From: Rubrobacter marinus
Lineage (GTDB): Bacteria; Actinomycetota; Rubrobacteria; Rubrobacterales; Rubrobacteraceae
Assembly (NCBI RefSeq): GCF_011492965.1
Contig: NZ_CP045121.1
Location: forward strand, 3,224,001 to 3,288,000
Reading direction: 5' to 3'
Length of the DNA stretch: 64,000 nucleotides
A model generated the notes under the pieces. That model worked only from the letters and a program-made list of their open reading frames with translations, ran no database searches and was not told where the DNA came from. Position 1 is the first letter of the stretch, and each line of letters opens with the position of its first letter. The position numbers and the translations under genes are program-made. This document shows, one piece after another, positions 26,576 through 35,170 of this stretch.

Positions 26576-27860
26576 TTACCAGTTCTCCATCGACTCGCGC
26601 AGGATGTTCGCGAGGTCGTCTTCCGTCACGTCCTTCGGGGCGCCGACGAGGAGGCGCTGCTGCTTCATCGCGCCCTCTACCAGGTCGTCGATGTCGCCCT
26701 CGTCGTAGCCGAGCTCGCGCACGCCCCTGGGGGCGCCGACGTCCTTCATGAGCTGGATGATGATCTCCGGCAGCGTGTTCTCGTCGGCCCCCTCGATCTT
26801 TTCTCCGGCGAGGAGCTCCGCGACCTGGCGGTGGCGCTCGGGCATGGCGTCGTAGGTGAACCGGAAGGCGGCCGGGGCCGTCACGATGACGGACCAGCCG
26901 TGCGGCACGAACGGGTGGTCCTTCGGGTAGCCCTGCGGCTCGTAGACGTGCTTGAGGCCGGCGATGGGGTAGGCGCAGGCGTGCGGGATGTGGACCCCCG
27001 CCGAGCCGAAGCCGACGCCCGCGAGCGTCGCCCCGAGCATCATGTGGCCCCTCGCCTCGACGTCCTCGCCGTTCTCCACGGCGCGCCGGAGGTACTTGCC
27101 GCCGTACTCCAGCGCCTTCGCGCTCCACATGTCCGCGATCGGGTTCGCCCCCTGGTATGGCGGGCGCTCGTCCGGGTTGGGGACCTTCGGGCGCTGGTCG
27201 TACGGCTTCGTGAGGAACGATTCGGCGGCGTGGCAGACGACGTCGAGGCCGCAGGAGGAGGTCACCTCCGACGGCATCGTCATCGTCAGCAGCGGGTCGA
27301 CGACCCCGCGGTCCGGGCGCATGTACTGGTGCGAGATCCCGGTCTTCACCCTCTGCTCCGGGATGTCCAGGATCGCGACGGTCGTCGCCTCGGCCCCCGT
27401 CCCCGCCGTCGTCGGCACGGCCAGCAAGGGCTTCAGCGGGCTCGGTGGCTTCTTGCCGCCGCCGACGGGGCGTTGACGTAGTCGATGATCTCGCCGCCGT
27501 GCGTGCTTATGAGGTCGGAGACTTTGGCGGTGTCGATGCTGGAGCCGCCCCGACGGCGACGAACCCGTCGAAGTTCCCCTCCCTCGCGAAGTCGGCCGCC
27601 GCCTGAAACGAGTCCGCGGTCGGCTCGACGCGGGAGCCGTCCCAGAGCTCGACCTCTATCCCTTCGGCCTCTATAAGCTCCCGTATGCGAGGCGTGATCC
27701 CCGAGGCAACCACCCCCGGGTCCGAGACGAGCATGACGCGCCCGACCCTCATCCGCTTGAGCTCCCAGCCGACCTCCTCGGAGGAGCCGGGCCCGTACTT
27801 CACGGGCGTCGCCTCCATGGTGAAGATGGTCTCGTGGCCGTTGCCGCGATTGGTGCCCAT
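26576..27860 (-). pseudogene. Iron-containing alcohol dehydrogenase, hydroxyacid-oxoacid transhydrogenase type, two frame breaks
   Basis: The ATG at 27860 (AAGGAG site upstream) opens NGHETIFTMEATPVKYGPGSSEEVGWELKRM, the N-terminus typical of ADHFE1-like hydroxyacid-oxoacid transhydrogenase. Two single bases are missing in homopolymers: a G in GTCGGGGCGGC (~27552), which should read VGGGSSIDTAKVSDLISTH, and a C in GCCCCGTC (~27466). The main body then continues from LAVPTTAGTGAEATTVAIL with metal ligands in CGLDVVCHAAES and GVHIPHACAYPIAG, to the stop at 26576. Joined length is ~429 aa. Expected reaction: NAD-free transfer between 4-hydroxybutyrate or similar acids and 2-oxoglutarate, or a simple alcohol dehydrogenase. 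Confidence 0.8.
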
Positions 27861-28034
27861 TCTCGCTCCTTCCCCAGGTTTCCCTCTCTCCCTACCCCGC
27901 GGGAGCGCCGCGCAATATATCGGCGGTCGGGACCAGCAGCAACCCCGAAGCCGCCCCTTCCGCCGTTGACACGGGGCACATCGAAAGAAAGAATACAAAG
28001 CTGGGAAAAGGGAAGACCGAGGAAGAGGAGCCGC

Positions 28035-29705
28035 ATGTCGTTCTCCGCTTACGATCGCAAGCCGTGGTTGAAGGCGTACCCCGAGGGCGTGCCCGAGGAG
28101 CTGCCCCCGCCCGGGGGAAGCATGGTAGATCTCTTCGAGGCTTCGGCCCGCCGCGCCCCCGAGCGCGACGCGGTCCGCTACTTCGACGCGACCCTCTCCT
28201 ACGGCGAGCTCGACGACCTCGCGAACCGCTTCGCCGCCCTGCTGGCCGCTCGCGGCGTCGGCGAGGGCGACCGGGTCGCGGTCTACATGCAGAACAACCC
28301 GCAGTTTCTCGTCGCCCAGTACGGCGCCTGGAAGCGCGGCTCGATCGTCGTCCCGATCAACCCCATGCTCAAGGCGCGGGAGCTGGAGTACCACCTGAAC
28401 GACTCGGGGGCTCGTGCCCTCGTCGCCCTCGAGGGCCTCTACGAGGGCGTCGCCGCCTCCGTCGTGCGGGGGACCTCCGTCGAGCACGTTCTGACGACGA
28501 GCGAGCTGGACTTCCTCCCCGAGGGAGACCTCCCGGCCCCCTGCGGGCGCACAGAGGCAACGCCCCGGGGGACCGAGGACCTGATGGAGGCTCTGCGCGC
28601 CACGGAGCCCGACGGCGCCGCGCGCGTCCCCGTCTCCCCCGACGACACGGCCTACCTCGTCTACACCTCGGGGACGACGGGCAAGCCGAAGGGCGCCGTC
28701 GAGAAGCACCTCAACATCGCGTACAACGCCGAGGTCTACCGGACCTGGATGCAGATAGGCGACGAGGACTCCGTCTTCGGGGTCGCCCCGCTCTTCCACA
28801 TAACCGGCCTCGTCGGGCACGCGGCGCTCGCCGGGGCGGCCGGCATCCCGCTCGTCCTCCTCCACCGCTTCGAAGCCTCCGAGGCCCTACGCCTCATCGA
28901 GAAGTGGCGCCCGACCTTCACCGTCGGCGCCATAACGGCGTTCATCGCCCTGATGAACTCTCCTGAGTCCGAGGGGCGCGACCTCTCCTCGCTGGAGAAG
29001 TGCTACAGCGGCGGCGCCCCGATAGCCCCGTCCATCACCGAGCAGTTCGAGGAGAAGTTCGGCGTCTACATCCACAACATCTACGGCCTCACCGAGTCCA
29101 ACTCGCCGACCCACGCCACGCCTCTGGGCGCCCGCGCCCCGGTCGACGAGGGGACGGGCGCGCTCTCCATCGGCGTCCCCGTCCCGGGCTGCGAGGCCCG
29201 GCTCGTCAGCGTCGAGGATGCGTCGGAGGCCGTGCCCGTCGGCGAGTCCGGGGAGTTCGCCGCGCGCGGGCCCATGATCTTCTCGGGCTACTGGAACAAG
29301 CCCGAGGAGACGGAGAGGGCGTTCCACGACGGCTACTTTCTCACCGGGGACGTCGCCGTCATGGACGAGGACGGATGGTTCTACATCGTGGACCGCAAAA
29401 AGGACATGATCAACGTCTCCGGCTACAAGGTCTGGCCGCGCGAGGTCGAGGACGTCCTCTACACCCACCCCGACGTAAAGGAAGCCGCCGTCGTCGGCGT
29501 CCCGGACGAGTACCGCGGCGAGTCGGTGAGGGCCTTCGTCGCGCTCAAGGAGGGCGACGGCGTCACCGAGGACGACCTGATCTCCTACGCCAAGGAGCGC
29601 ATGGCCGACTACAAGTACCCCCGCAGCATCAGGTTCCTCGACGAGGTCCCCAAGACCGCGACCGGAAAGTTCCTCCGCCGCGAGCTACGGGACGAGGCCA
29701 GGTAA
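28035..29705 (+). CDS. Acyl-CoA ligase (AMP-binding), fatty-acid/cyclohexanecarboxylate-type
   Basis: A 556-residue ANL-superfamily adenylating enzyme. The P-loop YTSGTTGKPKGAVEKH, the A5 motif NIYGLTESNSPTH, the hinge region YFLTGDVAVMDEDGWFYIVDRKKDMI and the catalytic lysine in KTATGKFLRREL are all intact. It activates a carboxylic acid to its CoA thioester with ATP. The ATG at 28035 has GAGGAG 5 bases upstream. The next gene, a muconolactone-isomerase-like protein, starts 22 bp after its stop, so the pair is probably an operon for aromatic or alicyclic acid use. The upstream gene is divergent, with a ~170-bp shared promoter region. Confidence 0.9.
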   Translation: MSFSAYDRKPWLKAYPEGVPEELPPPGGSMVDLFEASARRAPERDAVRYFDATLSYGELDDLANRFAALLAARGVGEGDRVAVYMQNNPQFLVAQYGAWKRGSIVVPINPMLKARELEYHLNDSGARALVALEGLYEGVAASVVRGTSVEHVLTTSELDFLPEGDLPAPCGRTEATPRGTEDLMEALRATEPDGAARVPVSPDDTAYLVYTSGTTGKPKGAVEKHLNIAYNAEVYRTWMQIGDEDSVFGVAPLFHITGLVGHAALAGAAGIPLVLLHRFEASEALRLIEKWRPTFTVGAITAFIALMNSPESEGRDLSSLEKCYSGGAPIAPSITEQFEEKFGVYIHNIYGLTESNSPTHATPLGARAPVDEGTGALSIGVPVPGCEARLVSVEDASEAVPVGESGEFAARGPMIFSGYWNKPEETERAFHDGYFLTGDVAVMDEDGWFYIVDRKKDMINVSGYKVWPREVEDVLYTHPDVKEAAVVGVPDEYRGESVRAFVALKEGDGVTEDDLISYAKERMADYKYPRSIRFLDEVPKTATGKFLRRELRDEAR

Positions 29706-29727
29706 AACGCGTAGAAAGGAGCGCACC

Positions 29728-30039
29728 ATGCTGTTCTTCGTTGACTTCAGGGTCAACCCCAAGGGGTGGTCGTTCGACGAGATGTGGGACGAGTGGGAGA
29801 AGGAGACCGAGGCCGCCCTCGGGGCCGTGGAGGCCGGCAAGATCGTGGCGATCTACAAGGTCTCCGGCCAGCGGCGCGTCCTCGCCGTCGCCGACGTAGA
29901 CTCCCCCGACGAGCTCGACCAGATCATCATGGGCGGGCTCCCCATAGCCCACAACCTGGAGATCGCCGAGGTCCTCCCGGTGCGCGAGTACGCCGCCTTC
30001 GCCGAAGACGTCCGCAACCGCTGGGGCGCGCAAGCGTAA
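29728..30039 (+). CDS. Muconolactone delta-isomerase-like protein
   Basis: A 103-residue small protein of the muconolactone isomerase family (ferredoxin-like alpha/beta fold, normally a decamer). It begins MLFFVDFRVNPKGWSFDEMWDEWEKETEA and has AIYKVSGQRRVLAVADVDSPDELDQIIMGGLP, matching the family length and strand order. The canonical isomerase acts in the beta-ketoadipate branch of catechol breakdown; no muconate cycloisomerase is here, so the actual substrate is open. An AGAAAGGAG site precedes the ATG. It is the last gene before a hairpin terminator and is likely co-transcribed with the acyl-CoA ligase. Confidence 0.82.
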   Translation: MLFFVDFRVNPKGWSFDEMWDEWEKETEAALGAVEAGKIVAIYKVSGQRRVLAVADVDSPDELDQIIMGGLPIAHNLEIAEVLPVREYAAFAEDVRNRWGAQA

Positions 30040-30071
30040 CCAGCGCAACAACAGACATATCCTCTTGCATG

Positions 30072-30101
30072 GGGCGCGGCTCCGCAATCGGAGCCGCGCC
30101 C
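30072..30101 (+). terminator. Hairpin terminator after the isomerase gene
   Basis: A perfect 13-bp stem (GGGCGCGGCTCCG and complement) with a 4-base CAAT loop, 33 bp after the stop. It lacks a clear T tract. Confidence 0.6.
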
Positions 30102-30188
30102 GCAAACGTGCTGCCGCCCGGACCGGGAGGACCCCGCCGCGGGTACCTCACCCCGTCCAAGGTGTAGGACGGGCCCGTTCCGGGCAGG

Positions 30189-30245
30189 TATGTGCATATG
30201 AACTATATGTGTGTAGAAGATTAAAAATAGGTTTCCTAGTATAAT
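30189..30245 (+). promoter_or_regulatory. Promoter/operator region of phaE1-phaC1
   Basis: This AT-rich island in GC-rich DNA holds TATGTGCATATGAACTATA followed by a second TATGTG and GTAGAA, then a consensus -10 TATAAT at 30240-30245, ~84 bp before the phaE1 ATG. The TATGTG/TAGAA words also occur in the palindromes overlapping the phaQ and phaP promoters, so this is a candidate PhaQ-type site. No good -35 is seen 17 bp before TATAAT. The rest of 30102-30328 shows no gene. Confidence 0.5.
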
Positions 30246-30328
30246 TACCGCAGGATCTGATCGAGTGTTACGCGGTTTTGGGTTTGAAATGCTTTGCAGA
30301 CGGCTTACGCTAGGGAGGTTTGAGTAGT

Positions 30329-31375
30329 ATGGAGAGGAGCAACGGGGCGTTCGCGGACCCGGTAAAGCTCTGGGGGCAGTGGTACGAGAACACCTCCAGG
30401 GTCTGGACCGACGCGATGAAGAGCGCGCAAGATGGGGGCTTCGCGGACCCTTACGGGCTCTACCGGCAGTGGATCTCCGCGGTCTCCCCGAACGGGGCCG
30501 TCGCTATAAACGGGAGCGAGCCGGCCGGCGCCGTCTCCCCTGGCAGCATGCCGGGGATGGGCGGGATGCCGCAGATGGATCAGAAGAGCATCCAGGAGAA
30601 CACGCAGCGGTGGCTCGCCATGACGGCGGAGACCTTCCGCAAGACGGCGGAGATAAGCACCGGCCTTCTGGAGCTCGGTCCCCGCTGGCTCACCATGCTC
30701 GAGGAGGTTCGGGATAACCTCCTCAACGGTGACGCCCTCCCGACCGACCCGCTCTCCTTCGGGGTGCGCTGGTACAACGCGACGTCCGAGCCCCTCAGCC
30801 GCTTCGTCGGCGAGATCCTCGAGAGCGACGAGTTCCTCGAGAGCTCCAGCCGCTTCTTCGAGAACTACGCGGTCCTCTACAAGGTCTTCTCCAAGAACTC
30901 CGAGGAGTTTCTCCGCACCGTGCAGCTCCCGACCCGCTCGGACATGTCCCGGGTGGCGGGCCTCGTGGTCGCCCTCGAGAACAAGGTCGACGGCGTCGAG
31001 GAAGTCCTCGAGGACGTCGTAGACGACTTCGGGGCGGGGCTCGCGAGCGAGGACGGCCTCGGCGCCGTCGAGGGGCGCGTCGGCAGCGTCGAGGACCGTC
31101 TCGGCGCCGTCGAGGGCAAGCTCGACCGGCTGCTCGCCGCCGTCGAGGCCCTGGGCGACGCGCAGCAGCAGGCCCCCGCGCAAGAGGCGCCGTCCGCGAG
31201 CCAGAACGGGTCCGCCCCGGCCTCGCAGGAAGAGCAGCCTTCCTCCCAGATAAGGGCCACGTCCGCCGCGCGCCGCAGGGCCGAGGAGATGGGCATCGAC
31301 CTCGCCAGCGTAGAAGGCACCGGGCCCAACGGCCAGATCACGGTAGGCGACGTACGCAAGAAGGGTGATAGCTAG
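30329..31375 (+). CDS. phaE: Class III PHA synthase subunit PhaE with C-terminal E3-binding-like domain
   Basis: A 348-residue helical protein of the PhaE type. The N-terminus has FADPVKLWGQWYENTSRVW and FADPYGLYRQWI repeats; the core (DPLSFGVRWYNATSEPLSRFVGEILESDEF, then LQLP-like VQLPTRSDMSRVAGLVVALENKVDGVEE) matches PhaE and ends in a heptad-like coiled coil (VEGRVGSVEDRLGAVEGKLDRLLAAVE). After an Ala/Gln/Ser-rich linker, residues ~308-345 (RATSAARRRAEEMGIDLASV and GTGPNGQITVGDVRKK) look like the peripheral-subunit-binding domain of 2-oxoacid dehydrogenase E2. Its TAG stop overlaps the GTG of phaC1. I use the ATG at 30329 (GGGAGG 10 bases upstream). Confidence 0.88.
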   Translation: MERSNGAFADPVKLWGQWYENTSRVWTDAMKSAQDGGFADPYGLYRQWISAVSPNGAVAINGSEPAGAVSPGSMPGMGGMPQMDQKSIQENTQRWLAMTAETFRKTAEISTGLLELGPRWLTMLEEVRDNLLNGDALPTDPLSFGVRWYNATSEPLSRFVGEILESDEFLESSSRFFENYAVLYKVFSKNSEEFLRTVQLPTRSDMSRVAGLVVALENKVDGVEEVLEDVVDDFGAGLASEDGLGAVEGRVGSVEDRLGAVEGKLDRLLAAVEALGDAQQQAPAQEAPSASQNGSAPASQEEQPSSQIRATSAARRRAEEMGIDLASVEGTGPNGQITVGDVRKKGDS

Positions 31376-32451
31376 TGATAGACCAGCAGAGACGGGTCGT
31401 CCCCTCCGACGTCGAGAACTTCTTCGACAAGTACTCCAGGGGGGCCAGGATCGTCGCCGAGGGCGCCCAAGCCGACACCGGCCAGACGCCCAAAGAGGTG
31501 GTCTGGACCAAGAACAAGGCCAAGCTCTACCGCTACGAGCCGAGCCAGGAGAAGCAGTACAGGGTGCCGATCCTCATCGTCTACGCCCTGATCAACCGCC
31601 CCTACATCCTCGACCTGATGCCGGGCAACTCGTTTATCGAGTACCTCGTCGGGCAGGGCTTCGACGTGTACATGCTCGACTGGGGCGTCCCGGGCGACGA
31701 GGACAAGGACATGACGTTCGAGGATTACGTCCTCGACTACATCCCGCGCGCCGCCAAGAAGGTCATGAAGACCTCCGGCACGGACGAGTTCAGCCTGATC
31801 GGCTACTGCATGGGCGGGACGATGAGCGCGATGTACGCCTCCCTCTTCCCGGAGAAGCTCAAGAACCTCATCCTCATGACCGCCCCGGTAGACTTCTCTA
31901 AGGAGCACCTCGGCCTCTACGGGATGTTCACCAACGAGAAGTACCTCTCGGCCTCGTCGATCGCGGACGCCTACGGCAACATCCCCGGCAACCTGATCGA
32001 CACCGGCAACAGAATGCTCAAGCCGATCACCAACTACGTCGGCACCTACGTCAACATGTGGGAGCGCCTCTTCCAGGACAAGCCGATGGAGACCTGGCTC
32101 GCCATGAACAAGTGGGTCAACGACGGCCCGCCGTTCCCCGGCGCCACGTTCAAGCAGTGGATCGGCGACTTCTACCAGCAGAACAAGCTGGTGAAGGGCG
32201 AGATCAAGCTGCGCGGCCGCCGCGTGGACCTCTCGAGCATCAAGGCGCCCTTCCTCTCCATCGCGGGGAAGAAGGACCACATCTGCGCCGTGCCGCAGGC
32301 CGAGGCGGTCATGGACCTGATCGGCAGCGAGGACAAGGAGTTCTTCGTCCTCGACGCCGGCCACGTCGGCCTGATGACCGGCCGCGGCGCCAAGAAGGGC
32401 CTCTGGCCCAAGGTCTCCGGCTGGCTCGCCGAGCGCTCCGAGAAGGTCTGA
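31375..32451 (+). CDS. phaC: Class III PHA synthase catalytic subunit PhaC
   Basis: A 358-residue alpha/beta-hydrolase-fold synthase that polymerises (R)-3-hydroxyacyl-CoA on a growing PHA chain at the granule surface. The lipase-like box is GYCMGG with nucleophile Cys145; Asp301 (AGKKDHIC) and His330 (LDAGHVGL) complete the triad. The length of ~355 residues and the preceding phaE show a class III enzyme. VVWTKNKAKLYRYEP and PYILDLMPGNSFIEYLVGQGFDVYMLDWG are family signatures. Translation starts at a GTG overlapping the phaE stop, so the two subunits are coupled. A strong terminator follows. Confidence 0.95.
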   Translation: MIDQQRRVVPSDVENFFDKYSRGARIVAEGAQADTGQTPKEVVWTKNKAKLYRYEPSQEKQYRVPILIVYALINRPYILDLMPGNSFIEYLVGQGFDVYMLDWGVPGDEDKDMTFEDYVLDYIPRAAKKVMKTSGTDEFSLIGYCMGGTMSAMYASLFPEKLKNLILMTAPVDFSKEHLGLYGMFTNEKYLSASSIADAYGNIPGNLIDTGNRMLKPITNYVGTYVNMWERLFQDKPMETWLAMNKWVNDGPPFPGATFKQWIGDFYQQNKLVKGEIKLRGRRVDLSSIKAPFLSIAGKKDHICAVPQAEAVMDLIGSEDKEFFVLDAGHVGLMTGRGAKKGLWPKVSGWLAERSEKV

Positions 32452-32470
32452 CCCGAGGAACACCCAACGA

Positions 32471-32510
32471 AGAGGGGGCGGGGATCGCATCGACGATCCC
32501 CGCCCCCTCT
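32471..32510 (+). terminator. Strong hairpin terminator after phaC1
   Basis: A perfect 17-bp stem (AGAGGGGGCGGGGATCG and complement) with a 6-base loop, 20 bp after the phaC1 stop, followed by TTCTCGTTTG. It ends the phaE1-phaC1 operon. The next 317 bp (32511-32827) contain no gene; the last part (TAAATCTTACCGGTCAGTATAGT, split by a TetR-like half site) must hold the tetR promoter. Confidence 0.8.
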
Positions 32511-32827
32511 TCTCGTTTGCTCGCCACCGCGACCCCGAGTATGCGCCGTCCCACCCAGCGGCAAACGAACGGCTGCGAAGGGCCGAACGTACCGCGTCTT
32601 CCGCCTCGACTCGAGCGGTAGCCAATGGTCCCCACGTACCACCAACGCCTATCAACCTTACCTTTTGAGCCCAGGGGATGTCCCGGCCCGTGCGCAGACC
32701 GCCCAATGAGGCGTGCGACGCATGGCGTAGCAACGCGAGAGAATCCTGAAGGCTCCCACGATCCCACTCGAAGAGCCGCAAAGAGCATCCTCTTGACCTA
32801 AATCTTACCGGTCAGTATAGTTACGGC

Positions 32828-33460
32828 ATGACCGGAGCACGAGCGACCGATGGGGACCCCGGGGGGAGGAGCAAGAGGGCGGAGGCGACGCGCCGGAGGC
32901 TTCTGGACGCCGCGGACGGGCTCTTCTACGCCGGGGGCATCCGGGCGACGGGGGTCGAGGCGATCGCGGAAGGGGCGGGGGTCACGAAGATGACCCTCTA
33001 CTCGCACTTCTCCTCCAAGGACGAGCTGGTCGCCCACTACCTCTCCGAGCGCGACGCGCGCTGGCGGGAGGCGTTGGAGGGGAGGTTGGCGAAACACGAG
33101 GCGCCCGATGAGAAGCTTCTGGCCGTCTTCGACGCCTACCGGGAGTACGTAGTCTCCGGGGAGCTGAGGGGCTGCGCCTTCGTCAACTGCGCCGCCGAGT
33201 TCCCGGACCGGGAGCACCCTGCCCGCCGGGTGGCGAGGGAGCACAAGGCGGGGCTGCGTCGGCGCCTCGCGGGTCTTTCCGCCGAGGCCGGGGCCGAAGA
33301 ACCGGAGGTCCTGGCCGAGCGGTTGTTCGTGCTCCTCGAGGGGGCGTACGTAACCGCCGCCATGGAGGGCGACGAGGGGGTCGTGGACCGCGCCCGCCGC
33401 CTCGCCGAGGACCTCGTTTCGGCGGCGGCGGTGGCACGGGGAGAGCCGTCCCGAGGGTGA
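32828..33460 (+). CDS. TetR/AcrR family transcriptional regulator
   Basis: A 210-residue repressor-type regulator. The N-terminal helix-turn-helix reads RRRLLDAADGLFYAGGIRATGVEAIAEGAGVTKMTLYSHFSSKDELV, typical of the TetR family; the C-terminal ligand domain contains LRGCAFVNCAAEFPDREHPA, a feature of a TetR subfamily in actinobacteria. The upstream ACCGGTCAGTA sequence, 5-15 bp from a possible -10 region, is a candidate operator for autoregulation. The MFS gene starts 134 bp downstream on the same strand and is the obvious regulatory target. Ligand unknown. Confidence 0.9.
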   Translation: MTGARATDGDPGGRSKRAEATRRRLLDAADGLFYAGGIRATGVEAIAEGAGVTKMTLYSHFSSKDELVAHYLSERDARWREALEGRLAKHEAPDEKLLAVFDAYREYVVSGELRGCAFVNCAAEFPDREHPARRVAREHKAGLRRRLAGLSAEAGAEEPEVLAERLFVLLEGAYVTAAMEGDEGVVDRARRLAEDLVSAAAVARGEPSRG

Positions 33461-33593
33461 GCAGCCCGGCGAAGAACGCGGTGGCAGATCACGCCCGCGT
33501 CGTTCGCGAAGCCGGGAAACACGCCAAGAACCCGCCCTCGTTCCCGGAGGTGCCGTCTTCCGGGCGGGGGACCGCTCGCAAGAGGCCGGACGG

Positions 33594-34775
33594 GTGAAGG
33601 GCGGGCTCCGCGTGGGGCTGGCGGGCTTCGCCGCGACCGCGGTTGCCTACGGGCCGGCTCGCACCGGCTACGGCCTCTTCGCCCCGGACTTCAGGGAGGA
33701 GTTCGGGCTCTCGACCGGAACCGTGGGCGTCATAGGGAGCGGCATTCAGGCCGGGTTCTTGCTCGCGCTCTTGGCCACGGCGTTGCTCGTCGCGCGCCTC
33801 GGGCCGCGGCTGCTCGTCGCCGCGGGCGGCGTCTCGGCCACCGTCGGCATGCTCCTGGTGGCCTTCTCCCCGAACGCGGCGACGCTCGCAGCCGGGGTCC
33901 TCGTCGCGGGTATGGCCGCGGGCTTTTGCTGGTCCCCGTACAACGACCTGGCGCAGCGCACGGTGCGGGCTCACTCGCGGGCGCGCGTTCTTTCGGTGGT
34001 GAGCACGGGCACCACGCTCGGCATCGCGGCGTCGGGGCTGGTCGCGCTCGCCGCCGTCGCGGGCGGGCTGCCCTGGCGGGCCGCCTGGCTCGTGTTCGTC
34101 GTAGGGGCGGTTCTCTGCGCCGTCCTGAACGCGCTACTCCTGCCCCGGATGCCGGACGGAGCGACGACGCGCGAGAGCGGCGCGGTTCCCGGGCGCCGGC
34201 CGAGCGTCGGGTGGTTGTCGCGCGTCGGATCGGCCCCCTTGTTCGTCGTGGCCTCCTCGTTCGGGGCGGTCAACGCCTTCTACTGGTCGTTCAACGCAGA
34301 CCTCGTCTCCTCCGCCGGCGCCCCCTTACCGAACGCCGGCCCGGTCCTCTACGCCGCCCTGGGGGTGGCGGGCTTCACGGGCTTGCTAACGGGCGACCTC
34401 GTGGACCGCGTGGGCCTGGGGCCAACCCTCAAGCTCACGCTCCTCTGCCTCGGGGCCGGCGCGGGCCTGCTCGGCGTGGCGCCGGGATCTTTGGCGGTCG
34501 TGGGCGCGTCGGCGGTTCTCTACGGCGCGGGGGTGATGCTCATGAGCGCGTTGCTCTCCGTGTGGAGCTCGGCGGTCTTCGACGAGCGGCCGTCCGAGGG
34601 CTTCACGGCGGCCCTCATCTTCTTCGGTGTCGGGGGCGTCGTGGGTCCTGCCGCCCTGGGGGCGCTCGGGGGCGCGTTCGGGCTCGGGACGGCATTCGTG
34701 GCGGCCGCGGCCCTGATCCTCCTGAACCTGCCCGTAACCGCACCGAAGGCTCGCCCGGCCGAGGATTCGCGCTGA
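33594..34775 (+). CDS. MFS transporter (YbfB/YjiJ-like)
   Basis: A 393-residue protein with twelve predicted membrane helices. The N-terminal helix GLAGFAATAVAYGPARTGYGLFAPDF and the helix-4/5 region GVLVAGMAAGFCWSPYNDLAQRTV resemble the YbfB/YjiJ branch of the major facilitator family. A GTG at 33594 follows AAGAGG-like sequence. It sits directly after the TetR gene and is likely controlled by it, as in many drug or metabolite efflux modules. The 335 bp after it (34776-35110) contain no convincing gene. Confidence 0.82.
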   Translation: MKGGLRVGLAGFAATAVAYGPARTGYGLFAPDFREEFGLSTGTVGVIGSGIQAGFLLALLATALLVARLGPRLLVAAGGVSATVGMLLVAFSPNAATLAAGVLVAGMAAGFCWSPYNDLAQRTVRAHSRARVLSVVSTGTTLGIAASGLVALAAVAGGLPWRAAWLVFVVGAVLCAVLNALLLPRMPDGATTRESGAVPGRRPSVGWLSRVGSAPLFVVASSFGAVNAFYWSFNADLVSSAGAPLPNAGPVLYAALGVAGFTGLLTGDLVDRVGLGPTLKLTLLCLGAGAGLLGVAPGSLAVVGASAVLYGAGVMLMSALLSVWSSAVFDERPSEGFTAALIFFGVGGVVGPAALGALGGAFGLGTAFVAAAALILLNLPVTAPKARPAEDSR

Positions 34776-35110
34776 GCGTATGCCCGCAGCCGCACCGCCC
34801 GGAGGACGGCGTCCGTGAGCCGGGGCGGCGTTCTTGGCCGGGGCCCTCGTGCCGCTCCTGCTGCTAGCTCACGGCTCCGGAACGGTCGTGGTGCTCAACG
34901 AGGAGATCTCCGCCGGGGTTTCTGCTCCGGCGTACCAAAACTCGCAGCTCGCTCCGAGCTTCGTTGCGGCGTTCAGCTGGGTCAGCCGGGACATCCGTGC
35001 TTTACGGTTGCTGGCTAGGCGATCTCTCTCAGCGTTGCTACGGCCTTGCGTCGCACGCGTCATGAGTCGGTCCGCCGCGTGCCGAGTGGCACCCGGCACC
35101 AGTACCCCGG
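34776..35110 (+). other. Intergenic region without recognised gene
   Basis: I see no reading frame with family support on either strand. The right end leads into the phasin terminator. The sequence is less GC-rich than coding regions and may be a relic, but nothing recognisable remains. Confidence 0.5.
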
Positions 35111-35147
35111 AAAACAAAAAACGGGGCGCGCCCGAAGGCGCGCCCCG
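35111..35147 (-). terminator. Intrinsic terminator of the phaP1 gene
   Basis: An 11-bp perfect stem (CGGGGCGCGCC and complement) with a 4-base loop, followed on the minus strand by a long T tract (11 bases, nine of them T). It is 24 bp after the phaP1 stop and is the most canonical intrinsic terminator in the window. Confidence 0.88.
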
Positions 35148-35170
35148 CATCCAAGCTCTGGTTCTGGTCG

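Noticed and set aside
32792-32827. A firm TetR operator before the TetR gene
   Set aside because: Only a half site (ACCGGTCAGTA) is visible and no full palindrome; noted as a possibility only.
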